DNA of 64,000 nt, taken from positions 482,668-546,667 of the forward strand of contig NZ_JAATVY010000002.1 of assembly GCF_011947195.1 (NCBI RefSeq). Reading direction: 5' to 3'. Source of the DNA: Planosporangium thailandense (GTDB taxonomy: Bacteria; Actinomycetota; Actinomycetes; Mycobacteriales; Micromonosporaceae). Below are positions 16,102 through 24,261 of the stretch, piece by piece (position 1 is the first letter of the stretch; each line of letters opens with the position of its first letter). Both the position numbers and the translations under genes were made by a program. The notes under the pieces were generated by a model. It was not told the origin of the DNA and did not search any database. It saw only the letters and a program-made list of their open reading frames with translations.

Positions 16102-18135
16102 GTGGGGGATCGCGCACAGTACCGCCAGGGCGAGCTTCTGAAGAGCGCGGAGCCCGTCGACGGTGCCATGCTGCATCGCCTGCTCTTCCCGATCGGACCG
16201 CGCCAGCGGGCGGCGATTACGGGATCTGCCGACAGCGGTACGGCCGAGACGATGCTGCGGGCCTTTCATCGAGGCATCGCCGAAGCTCTCGAGGAGATGG
16301 TGAGGGCCGCCGGGGCCACGGGGGCGGTGGCCGAGTGGTTGCTGCTGAAGGACGCCGGGGTTGCGACCGACATGCTCTGGGGATCCCGAGCCGAACCCGC
16401 CGTCTCCGAGCCGGCCAGGAACTCCTTCACCCGCGAGATCGCCAGGGACGGCGACATCGGTGACAGCTACTGCCGCTCGGTGACACCCGACCTACGGCAC
16501 CGGCTCGGCGAGCACTACACGCCCGGGTGGCTGGTCCGGCGGATCGCGAGCCAGGTACCGGAGCGCGGAGTCGCTGCCGACCCCGCCTGCGGTGACGGGC
16601 GCTTCCTCGTCGCCCTCCTCGAGCGCGGACGGCGCCCGGAGGAGCTGTGGGGCGCGGATCTGAACCCGCTCGCGGTGATGATGGCGCGCATCAACGTGTG
16701 GAGGGCGCTGGGTAGGCCCGGCGTCATACCTCCGGTGTCGATCGTGTGGGGAGACTTCGCCTTGGGCCCCGACGCGGCCGAGGCGCCACCCTGCATGAGC
16801 GCTGCGGTGGCCAACATCGCCGATGTCCCGCAAGCGTCCGTGTACATCGGTAATCCGCCCTGGGTCACCTGGCGGAATCTCAGCGACGATTACCGGGACG
16901 CCGTGGCGGCGCGCATGGCCGGATCGCGACTGAACCATGCGCGTGGCTGGGCGGCCCGGATCTCGGCCGGCCAGACCGACATGGCGCACATCTTCGTGCA
17001 TGAGGCAGTGGAGCGGCTGGCACCGGAAGGACAGATAGCGTTCGTCCTCCCGAGAAGTACCTTCAAGGCCCCGGTGGGGCCCGGGCGGCTGCGCGAAGGC
17101 GTGTCCACCGCCGGGCGCAAGTACCGTTTCACCCGGATCTGGGACTGCGCTGATTCCGACCCGTTCACGGGGGTACGGATGGACGCTGTCGTCGCCTTCA
17201 TCGATGCCGACCAGCCGCACGGATTTCCGGTCGAGTGGACGGCGATCTCCGCCGACGGCTCGACCCGACCGCCCACGGTGGCGACCCTCAGTGATCCCGA
17301 CGATCCCGCGTCGCCATGGCTGACCAGCGACCCGTCAGCGGGCGGTCTCCTCCGGCTCGCCCCGGGCAGGAGGTGGACCGAGCTCAGGGCGCGCGGTGGC
17401 GTGAACACGGGTGGCGGAAACAGTGTGTTCCACGTCGACGTGGTCGAGGAGCACGACGGCAACCTGACGATCAGGAACGTGCCTTCGCGCCGGTCGCCAC
17501 TGGAGGTGTTCACCGCGGAGGTGGAGGCCACCTATGTTCGTCCGTTGCTCCGGGGACACGACGTGCGCGCGTGGAAGACAGCCCCTTCCGGACACATCGT
17601 CCTCCCGCACGATGGCGATCTCCGGAAGGCCGTGAATGAGGCGAGGCTGCTACGCGAGGCGCCGCTCACCTATGCTTACCTGGCCCACTTCAAGGAGGTT
17701 CTCGCCGCGCGGAAAGAGGTCGCGCGCTGGAACCCGGAGACGTGGTACACGCTGTTCCGGATCGGGCCGTACACGGGGGGCTGCTGGCGCGTCGTCTGGC
17801 CGCACAGCGCGAACAGGAACCTGAGGGCAGCGATCCTCGCCCCGGATGACCCTACGGTTCCGGACCAGAAGGTTGTCCTCGTGCCTTTCGACAGTCAAGG
17901 CCCGGCGCTCTTCCTGTGCGCGCTCCTCAACTCATCGGTCGTTCGCCGCTCAGCCGCGGCGAGTGCGGGCATCGACGCGTCTCCGAACCTGGTACGGCGC
18001 CTCATCCTTCCCCGTTACGAGAGCAATGACGTACGGCACCGGCTGATCACCGCGCTGGCCGCCTCCCTACTGGACGGAAGCACAGCTGACCAGGGGGAGC
18101 TGGACGAGGCGGTGGCCGCGCTCTTCACGCGCTAG
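16102..18135 (+). CDS. N6-adenine DNA methyltransferase (gamma-class, NPPW), apparently orphan
   Basis: 677 residues from GTG 16102 (AGGA six bases upstream). The EHYTP box (LGEHYTPGWLVRRI) precedes SAM motif I DPACGDGRFLVA (about residue 160), GADLNPLAV (motif II), and the catalytic NPPW (about residue 252). The C-terminal half has the target-recognition-like region seen in type IIG and BREX-related methylases (RPLLRGHDVRAW, a WPHSANRNLRA segment, FLCALLNSSVVR). No PD-ExK or other nuclease motif, specificity subunit or restriction gene is visible nearby. It may act as an orphan methylase or as a methyltransferase of a system whose partner is elsewhere. Confidence 0.9.
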   Translation: MGDRAQYRQGELLKSAEPVDGAMLHRLLFPIGPRQRAAITGSADSGTAETMLRAFHRGIAEALEEMVRAAGATGAVAEWLLLKDAGVATDMLWGSRAEPAVSEPARNSFTREIARDGDIGDSYCRSVTPDLRHRLGEHYTPGWLVRRIASQVPERGVAADPACGDGRFLVALLERGRRPEELWGADLNPLAVMMARINVWRALGRPGVIPPVSIVWGDFALGPDAAEAPPCMSAAVANIADVPQASVYIGNPPWVTWRNLSDDYRDAVAARMAGSRLNHARGWAARISAGQTDMAHIFVHEAVERLAPEGQIAFVLPRSTFKAPVGPGRLREGVSTAGRKYRFTRIWDCADSDPFTGVRMDAVVAFIDADQPHGFPVEWTAISADGSTRPPTVATLSDPDDPASPWLTSDPSAGGLLRLAPGRRWTELRARGGVNTGGGNSVFHVDVVEEHDGNLTIRNVPSRRSPLEVFTAEVEATYVRPLLRGHDVRAWKTAPSGHIVLPHDGDLRKAVNEARLLREAPLTYAYLAHFKEVLAARKEVARWNPETWYTLFRIGPYTGGCWRVVWPHSANRNLRAAILAPDDPTVPDQKVVLVPFDSQGPALFLCALLNSSVVRRSAAASAGIDASPNLVRRLILPRYESNDVRHRLITALAASLLDGSTADQGELDEAVAALFTR

Positions 18136-18190
18136 GGGTACTCGACGCCCTCTCTGTTTGATCGCTTTTGATGGGGGGTACGAGCGGGCC

Positions 18191-19843
18191 ATGCGTGTGC
18201 TGGGTATCAATGCGGTCTTCCATGATCCGTCGGCTGCGGTGGTGGTCGACGGTGCGGTGGTGGCGGCGGCCGAGGAGGAGCGGTTCAGCCGGCGTAAGCA
18301 CGGCAAGCGGCCGGTGCCGTTTTCGGCGTGGGAGTTGCCGGAGCAGGCGGCGGCCTGGTGTCTGGCGCACGCGGGGATCGACGCCTCCCAGCTGGACGCG
18401 GTGGCGTACTCGTTCGATCCGGGGCTGTGCCGGCCGGCCGAGGAGCTGGGTCTCACCGACCCGTGGGACTGGCTGCGGCAGGAGTACGCGAAGCGGGCGC
18501 CGGGCTTTCTGGCCTCCGCCCTGCCCGGGTTGGACCCGTCGATCGTGCGGTTCGTGCCGCACCACGCCGCGCACGCGGCGTCGGCGGCGCTGGCCGCGCC
18601 GCGGGTCGCCGGGCACGGTGACTGCGCGGTGCTGGTGCTGGACGGGCGGGGGGAGGCGTCCAGCCACCTGGCCGGCGTCTACACCGACGGGGCGTTGCAG
18701 CCGCTGTACGCCCAGGCGCTGCCGCACTCGCTGGGGTTGATGTACGAGGACCTGACCGCGCATCTGGGATTTCTGCGCAGCTCGGATGAGTACAAGGTGA
18801 TGGCGCTGGCCAGCTACGGCCGGCCGCGGTTTCTGCCCGAGCTGCGTGAGCTGGTCACCGCGACCGGGGACGGGGGGTTCCGGGTGGCGCCGATCGACTG
18901 GGCGGCGTTGACCAAGCCGGTGCCGCCCGGCGGCGTACCCGGTGAGGAGCACGCCGACCTGGCCAGCAGTGTGCAGACCCGCCTCGAGGAGGTCATCCTC
19001 GAGCTGGCGGGCTGGCTGTATGCGGCGTCGGGCGGTAATCGGCACCTGGCGATGGCCGGGGGGACGGCGCTCAACTGTGTGGCCAATGCCCGGCTGGCCG
19101 CGCAGGGGCCGTTCGAGACGGTGTGGGTGCAGCCGGCCGCCGGGGACGCCGGCACCGCGCTGGGGGCGGCGCTGCACGTGGCGCGCGGGCTGGGGGACGC
19201 GACCCGGCCGATGCCGGGCGCGGACCTCGGCCGCGGCTTCTCCGACGCCGAGATCGAGGCGGAGCTGCGCCGGGCCCGGCTGCCCTACACCCGGCCGGCG
19301 TCGATCGCGGACACGGCGGCGGAGGTGCTGGCCGGCAACGGGATCGTGGCGTGGTTTCAAGGGCGCAGCGAGTACGGGCCGCGGGCGTTGGGGCACCGGT
19401 CGTTGCTGGCCAACCCGACCGATGCGGACAACACCGAGCGGCTCAACCAGGTCAAGGGCCGCGAACAGTTCCGCCCCGTCGCGCCGATGGTGCTCGCCGA
19501 GCGCGCGGCCGACATCTTCGACGGGCTGCTCGACAGCCCGTACATGCTGTTCGTGCAGCAGGTCAAACCGGCCTGGCGCGAGCGCATCCCGGCCGTCACG
19601 CACGTGGACGGCACCGCCCGGATCCAGTCGGTCACCGACGACCGCGAACCCCTCGTCGCCGAGTTGCTGCGCGCGTTCGAGGCGCGGACCGGGGTACCGG
19701 TGGTGGTCAACACGTCGTTGAACACCGCCGGCCGGCCGATGGTCGACACCCCGTTCGACGTGCTCGAACTGTTCGGATCGGCGCCGATCGACCTGCTGGC
19801 CATCGGCCCGTTCGCCGTGCGCCGGGCCGAGGCGTTCCGCTGA
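18191..19843 (+). CDS. NodU/CmcH-family carbamoyltransferase
   Basis: 550 residues. The N-terminal ASKHA-like domain starts VLGINAVFHDPSAAVVVDG and has EEERFSRRKHGKRPVP, VPHHAAHAASA (metal-binding histidines) and LDGRGEAS. The C-terminal domain has MAGGTALNCVANARL, QPAAGDAGTALGAALHVA and the GRSEYGPRALGHRSLLA box. The family transfers a carbamoyl group from carbamoyl phosphate to a hydroxyl on a sugar or natural product. Its stop overlaps the glycosyltransferase start by one base (TGATG), so the two products probably act on the same glycan. Confidence 0.93.
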   Translation: MRVLGINAVFHDPSAAVVVDGAVVAAAEEERFSRRKHGKRPVPFSAWELPEQAAAWCLAHAGIDASQLDAVAYSFDPGLCRPAEELGLTDPWDWLRQEYAKRAPGFLASALPGLDPSIVRFVPHHAAHAASAALAAPRVAGHGDCAVLVLDGRGEASSHLAGVYTDGALQPLYAQALPHSLGLMYEDLTAHLGFLRSSDEYKVMALASYGRPRFLPELRELVTATGDGGFRVAPIDWAALTKPVPPGGVPGEEHADLASSVQTRLEEVILELAGWLYAASGGNRHLAMAGGTALNCVANARLAAQGPFETVWVQPAAGDAGTALGAALHVARGLGDATRPMPGADLGRGFSDAEIEAELRRARLPYTRPASIADTAAEVLAGNGIVAWFQGRSEYGPRALGHRSLLANPTDADNTERLNQVKGREQFRPVAPMVLAERAADIFDGLLDSPYMLFVQQVKPAWRERIPAVTHVDGTARIQSVTDDREPLVAELLRAFEARTGVPVVVNTSLNTAGRPMVDTPFDVLELFGSAPIDLLAIGPFAVRRAEAFR

Positions 19844-20847
19844 TGGGCATCGGGGTCTCCGTCGTCATCCCCACTGTGGGCCGGCCCAGCCTGGCCGTGC
19901 TGCTGCAGGCGTTGGCCCCGGCCGACGGGGTGCTGCCGCTGCCGCTGGAGGTCATCGTCGTCGACGATCGCCGCCACCCGAGCGGCCCGCTGGTCGAGCT
20001 GCCGCCGGCACTGAAGCCGGTCACCCGGATCGTGCCCGGCCGGGCCGCCGGCCCGGCCGCTGCCCGCAACACCGGCTGGCACGCCGCCACCCAGCCGTGG
20101 ATCGCGTTCTTGGATGACGACGTCATCCCCGCCCCGGACTGGCTGACCACCCTCGCCGACGACCTCGACGTCGACGACCAGGTTGCCGGCGTGCAGGGGG
20201 TGGTGGAGGTGCCGCTGCCGGCCGACCGGCGCCCCACCGACTGGGAACGCGTCACCGCCGGGCTGGCGGCCGGCAAATGGATCACCGCCGACATGGCCTA
20301 TCGCCGCGACGCCCTCGCCGCGGTCGGCGGGTTCGACGAACGCTTCCCTCGAGCCTTCCGCGAAGACGCGGACCTGGCCTACCGCATCCGCCGCGCCGGC
20401 GGCACGCTCACCGTCGGCAGCCGCCGGGTCACCCACCCCGTCCGCCCCGAAAGCCCCTGGGTCAGCCTGCGCACCCAGGCCGGCAACGCCGACGACGCCC
20501 TGCTGCGCCGCCTCTACGGCCCGCACTGGCGGAACCTGCTACAGGCCCCGCCCGGCCGCCGCCCGCGCCACGCCGGCATCACCGCCGCCGGCCTGACCGC
20601 CGCGGCCGCGCTCACCGCCGCCGCCCGGCTGACCGGCCGGCCGCGCCGCGCGGCCCGGGCCGTCGCCGTGCTGGCCGCCGCAGGCTGGCTGGCCGGCACC
20701 GCCGAGTTCGCCGCCGCCCGCATCGCCCCCGGTCCCCGCACCCCGGCCGAGATCACCCGCATGGCCGTCACCAGCGCCATCATCCCGCCGTACGCCGTCG
20801 CCCACTGGCTCCGCGGCTGGCTCCGGGCCCGCCGCATCACGCCCTGA
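19843..20847 (+). CDS. Family 2 glycosyltransferase with C-terminal membrane helices
   Basis: 334 residues: SVVIPTVGRPSLAVLLQAL, VIVVDDRR and PAAARNTGWHAATQPWIAFLDDDVIP (DxD-like metal motif) give a GT-A fold. GGFDERFPRAFREDADLAYR is the ED-x-D-L acceptor/base box. The C-terminal 80 residues form about two Ala-rich hydrophobic segments. Translation is coupled to the carbamoyltransferase. It likely transfers a sugar during synthesis of a carbamoylated surface or secondary-metabolite glycan; the donor is unknown. Confidence 0.9.
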   Translation: MGIGVSVVIPTVGRPSLAVLLQALAPADGVLPLPLEVIVVDDRRHPSGPLVELPPALKPVTRIVPGRAAGPAAARNTGWHAATQPWIAFLDDDVIPAPDWLTTLADDLDVDDQVAGVQGVVEVPLPADRRPTDWERVTAGLAAGKWITADMAYRRDALAAVGGFDERFPRAFREDADLAYRIRRAGGTLTVGSRRVTHPVRPESPWVSLRTQAGNADDALLRRLYGPHWRNLLQAPPGRRPRHAGITAAGLTAAAALTAAARLTGRPRRAARAVAVLAAAGWLAGTAEFAAARIAPGPRTPAEITRMAVTSAIIPPYAVAHWLRGWLRARRITP

Positions 20848-20875
20848 TACGGGCCGCTACCGGACGGCCGGGCCG

Positions 20876-22171
20876 TCAGTGACGCTGGTGCGCGCGTAGT
20901 TCCTCCCGGATGTGTTCCCTCGTCTCCGCCGGCATCTGGCCGAGGACCGCGGCGGCCTGCTCGGTCGACATGACGGCGAGGACGGCCATGGTCCGTTGCG
21001 TGGGTAGCTCCGACAACAGGGTGGCGGCCTGCTCCGTCGGCAACTCCTTCAACACGGCCATAGCGCGCGGTGCGGGCAGTTTCGCGAGAACCGCCATCGC
21101 CTGCTCGGCAGGGAGATCAGGCAGGACGGCGACCGCCTGTTCGGTCGGCAGCGCGGACACCAGGATGGCGGTCTGCTGCGCCGGAAGCTTTGCCAGGACG
21201 GCTGCCGCCTGCCGGTGCGGCATGACGGCCAGAATGGCGATGGCCCGCTGCGCCGACAGTTCCGTCAGCGCCATTGCCGCCTGGTCGGTGGGCATCGCGG
21301 ACAGCACCGCCACCGCTTCGGGTGCGGGCAGCTCCGAAAGCGCGGCGGCGGCCTGCTCGCCGAGCAGGATGACGGAGAGGGCGGCGGCCTGCTGCGCGGG
21401 AAGTTCATTCAGTACGGCCGCTGCCTGGTCTGTCGGCATCGCGGCGACAACGGTGCTCACCCACTCGGGCGAGATGTCATGCGACTCAGTCAGCAGTTCC
21501 GCCACACGCTGCGGCGACATATGGCTCAACAGCGTGGCGACCGCCGAAGGCTCCAGCGGTTGAAGGCGCTGCAGGACCAGTGATTCGTCCATTTCGGCCA
21601 GCATGGCCGCAGCCTTGTCGGTGGGCATCGCCCTCAACCGCCGAGCGGCGGCGGTACTGTCCATTGCCGCGAGCATCATGGCGGCGTCGAGAACCGGCAT
21701 GTTCGTGAGCGCGTCAGCCGCCGCGCGTACGGGCATTGCGGCCAGTCGCTCGGCGGTGGAAAAGCCGGCAGGGGCGGTGCGGCTCTGGTCGTTGCCGTTC
21801 GAACCGGAATGCGTGCGCGTCGACGCGGTGGCCGCGGACGGGGCGGAGCTCATTTGCGTGGCCGCTCTGCGCCAGGCCATTTTCCACCGCTCCACCTCGG
21901 CGGGGTCAGAGACGCCGCAGGCGCGCACGAATGCCTCGACCGATTCCAGTCGTGGCAGATGACGACCGCGTTCGGCGTCGGCTGCCGTACTGCGGGGAAG
22001 CGAGAGAAATGAGCCCTCGCCTTTCCGGAGTTTCTTTGCCTCGTCTTCCAGAGCTCGCAAGGAGGGCCTCCCCATCCACACTCGGAGGCGGCGCAATTGT
22101 TGGCCGAGGTCGCTGACCGTGTTCACGGCCTCCGGTTGCGGTTCCAAGCTTGACGTCAGGGTTTCCGTCAT
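20876..22171 (-). CDS. XRE-domain protein with about 20 tandem 12-residue MgtE_N-like repeats
   Basis: 431 residues from ATG 22171 (GGAGGG upstream). Residues about 15-115 form the XRE-like helix-turn-helix module common in Micromonosporaceae (LGQQLRRLRVWMGRPSLRALE). After an Ser/Asn linker the rest is a near-perfect 12-residue repeat, (L/M)P-x-x-Q-A-x-A-V-L-x-x, for about 20 units, for example MPTDQAAAVLNE and LPTEQAATLLSE. The pattern matches the alpha-solenoid of the MgtE N-terminal domain, but there is no CBS or transmembrane part. It is probably a cytoplasmic scaffold with DNA-binding ability. It converges on the glycosyltransferase gene. Confidence 0.85.
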   Translation of the reverse strand: MTETLTSSLEPQPEAVNTVSDLGQQLRRLRVWMGRPSLRALEDEAKKLRKGEGSFLSLPRSTAADAERGRHLPRLESVEAFVRACGVSDPAEVERWKMAWRRAATQMSSAPSAATASTRTHSGSNGNDQSRTAPAGFSTAERLAAMPVRAAADALTNMPVLDAAMMLAAMDSTAAARRLRAMPTDKAAAMLAEMDESLVLQRLQPLEPSAVATLLSHMSPQRVAELLTESHDISPEWVSTVVAAMPTDQAAAVLNELPAQQAAALSVILLGEQAAAALSELPAPEAVAVLSAMPTDQAAMALTELSAQRAIAILAVMPHRQAAAVLAKLPAQQTAILVSALPTEQAVAVLPDLPAEQAMAVLAKLPAPRAMAVLKELPTEQAATLLSELPTQRTMAVLAVMSTEQAAAVLGQMPAETREHIREELRAHQRH

Positions 22172-22586
22172 CGTCATCCCTCCCGCGAGCGTCCGGTGCT
22201 GTCCGGCGCTGTCCGACGATGGTTGATCCGATCTGCGTCGGTCAGAGTACGCCCTAAATGGCCGTTTTACCCGAAGTGCCTGGTCGCGCTGGGTGTCGCA
22301 CCGTCGTCGCGGTGGGCCTGCCGTCTGTCCGCGTCCGACCGTGGCGAATTTCGGCAGCGCCCGCCATGCCGCCGAGCGGCGGAAGAACGCTGGCGCGACA
22401 AGGCCCCCCACACTGGCCCCTCCCAGGCGGCCCGACCACGCCTAGCGTCGTACGCGAATGTCGCGTGAGAACGTCAACGGGGAGGCTTCGGTAAATGCGG
22501 CAGTGCTGGTCACGGCGCATCCGCTGTCGTCAGGATGCGGCCGTCAGCAGGTACGCGGGCGCGGTCGTCGGCGACGGGCAGTGGTC
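22172..22586. other. Intergenic region between divergent genes; no gene seen
   Basis: This 415-bp gap separates the repeat-protein gene from the CxxC mini-protein gene. It must hold both promoters. Several frames are open, but none has a ribosome-binding site, coding-type third-position bias or recognisable similarity. Confidence 0.5.
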
Positions 22587-22886
22587 ATGAGTGACCACAA
22601 CCCCCTCCGCCCCGACTGGCTCTGCGGCGGGTGCGGGCAGCGCTGGCCGTGTCGCACGCGGAAGTCGCAGCTACTGGCGGAATACCACGGCGCCCGCGCC
22701 TGTCTCGTGCTGCTGATGCGGACGTACTTCTGCGACGCGGCGCAGGAGCTTGCCGAGGACCGCGCCGGGGACCTCCACGAGCGGTTCCTCGGCTGGCTGG
22801 GCTCTGCATGTCGTCCGGGTTGCGCGGGCCGGGCACCTCAGCCTGCGCCGGGCCCGTCCACCCGAGACGGTGACGCCGGATCGTGA
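22587..22886 (+). CDS. CxxC mini-protein, Zn-ribbon-like (RPDWxCxxCGxxWPC family)
   Basis: The 99-residue product starts MSDHNPLRPDWLCGGCGQRWPCRTRKSQ and continues QLLAEYHGARACLVLLMRTYFCDAAQEL. The C-x2-C-G-x3-WPC spacing suggests a metal site. A clear paralogue is encoded at 53504-53755 (RPDWTCAGCGGHWPCHTRRSQ). Small proteins of this sort are typical of Micromonosporaceae and have no known function. The C-terminal 25 residues add three more cysteines (Cys-Arg-Pro-Gly-Cys). The start is chosen by similarity to the paralogue. Confidence 0.72.
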   Translation: MSDHNPLRPDWLCGGCGQRWPCRTRKSQLLAEYHGARACLVLLMRTYFCDAAQELAEDRAGDLHERFLGWLGSACRPGCAGRAPQPAPGPSTRDGDAGS

Positions 22887-22891
22887 GGGTT

Positions 22892-23230
22892 TCAGCGCTT
22901 CCGGCCTATGACCGGCTCCTTGCGGGGCGACTCAGCCGCGTCCAGTCGTTCGAGAATGTTGACGATCTCCGGCATCAGCGCCCGCGCGAGTGCCGGAGCC
23001 AGGGCGTCGGCGAGGGCGGGGACAAGAGCGCTGCCGAGAAGGACCCGGTCGAGTCCGGACGACTCGGCAAGGGCGCGGGACAGGGACACGGTGGCCGCTT
23101 CGGTCAGCGCGTTCGTCACGGCGTCATGGCGCATGATGCTGTCGACGCTCGGTTCCGCGCTGGTCGCCATCTCCCTTGTGAGCTCGTCGAGCAGCGGCTC
23201 CACCGAACCGGCCACCGGCTTGTCCGCCAT
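22892..23230 (-). CDS. Hypothetical helical, Ala/Leu-rich protein
   Basis: 112 residues from ATG 23230 after GGGAGGA. The C-terminal half is an amphipathic Ala/Leu helix run (VLLGSALVPALADALAPALARALMPEIVNILERLDAAES). No family is recognised. It lies downstream of, and co-directional with, the Met-rich repeat gene (142-bp gap). Both share a helical, hydrophobic-patch composition and the P-[EX]-[IV]-x-x-[IL]-L motif. Confidence 0.62.
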   Translation of the reverse strand: MADKPVAGSVEPLLDELTREMATSAEPSVDSIMRHDAVTNALTEAATVSLSRALAESSGLDRVLLGSALVPALADALAPALARALMPEIVNILERLDAAESPRKEPVIGRKR

Positions 23231-23372
23231 CATTCCTCCCAATCTTGTCCGCTGCCGCCCGGTTGCCGGCATACCCGGCACCGGACGGCAACGTTCGACA
23301 GTCCTGAACACGTTTCCGTAAGGGGCGGTGTGTACGGCGCCCTGGGCGCGGGAGTTACGTCCTCAGCTCGGC

Positions 23373-23837
23373 CTAGCGGCGGTTGGCCATCATCGCCAGC
23401 ACGATCGGGCCGACATCCATGCCGCGGCTTTCGCGATCGCGGGACATCATGGCGACGACCATCGGGGCGATCCCGTCCCAGCGCTCTTCGTGGTGGTGGG
23501 CGAACAGGGACACCAGAAGAGGGCCGACCATGCCCGTGCGCTCTCCGCCGCTGGCGAGCATCGCCAGTACGGCCGGGCTGATCGTCTCCTTGTGCGGCGC
23601 ACGGGCGCGGACCATCATCGCCAGCACCACCGGATCGATGTCCTGGCTTCGCTCCTCCTGGCTCCGGCTCATCATGGCGAGCATCATGGGATTGATCTCT
23701 TCGCGGTGCTCCTCGTGACGGGCCATCAGTGCGGCCAGCAGGAGAGGTTGGATGACACGCTGGCCGTTACCCTGCTCCCGCGTGTCTCGGGTCTCTCGGA
23801 TGTCACGCGCTTCATCGTGCTTCGTGGTTGACGTCAT
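23373..23837 (-). CDS. Met-rich protein of seven tandem 19-residue repeats, function unknown
   Basis: 154 residues from ATG 23837, preceded by GGAGGAAG. After a charged N-terminus (residues 1-28) come about seven units of 18-19 residues with the pattern x-P-x-x-L-A-M-M-x-R-x-x-E-x-R-x-x-D-I, for example NPMMLAMMSRSQEERSQDI. Each unit pairs a hydrophobic Met helix with a charged turn. The protein lacks a signal peptide and true transmembrane helices, so it is probably cytosolic and may self-assemble or bind membranes or proteins. No known family is recognised. Confidence 0.75.
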   Translation of the reverse strand: MTSTTKHDEARDIRETRDTREQGNGQRVIQPLLLAALMARHEEHREEINPMMLAMMSRSQEERSQDIDPVVLAMMVRARAPHKETISPAVLAMLASGGERTGMVGPLLVSLFAHHHEERWDGIAPMVVAMMSRDRESRGMDVGPIVLAMMANRR

Positions 23838-24261
23838 GGTCTTCCTCCGGATTCGCCTCGCGGTGAGGTCTTCGGTCCTGCTGGGATCGCGGAGCGCGAT
23901 GACGTACGAGTGATCGATGACGTACGAGTGATGCGACTGACCTCGGGTCGGGGCGTTCGACGACGGGTCCCGTCTCCCGCGTACGCGTCGATGTACCTCC
24001 TTCGGCTTCGACACCTGAATACGCTGATCCGCAGTGAGTGGTGAGAGTTGGCCATTGGCGCGTCGCCGGCGCTCGACCGCCAGAGTGTCCGGGCGCGACC
24101 GCCAGCAGAGATCAATCGTGTATTGCCTTGCCACGGGAACCGCGTGCTGTTACTGACCAGCGCGGACCGCTTTAAACCGGGTGCGTCGGCGGCCGCGGGC
24201 GCGGCACGGGCGCAGTTCCGTGGCCGGTGCGGTGGTTCAGCCGGCCGTGGCCGGTGCGGCG
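23838..24261. other. Intergenic region with a 17-bp tandem duplication; no gene seen
   Basis: Upstream of the Met-rich repeat gene. Apart from the duplication at 23898-23932 there is an AT-richer stretch around 24000-24180 but no convincing open frame. It presumably carries the promoter for the gene at 23837. Confidence 0.5.
23898..23932 (+). repeat. Tandem 17-bp duplication upstream of the Met-rich repeat gene
   Basis: GATGACGTACGAGTGAT occurs at 23898-23914 and again at 23916-23932, one base apart. It lies about 60-95 bp upstream of the gene start, so it could be a doubled regulator site. The core ACGTACGA is nearly palindromic. Confidence 0.8.

Noticed and set aside
20900..21700. 36-bp periodic repeats, CRISPR-like by spacing
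   Set aside because: They encode 12-residue protein repeats in a single frame; bases vary at third positions as in coding sequence.
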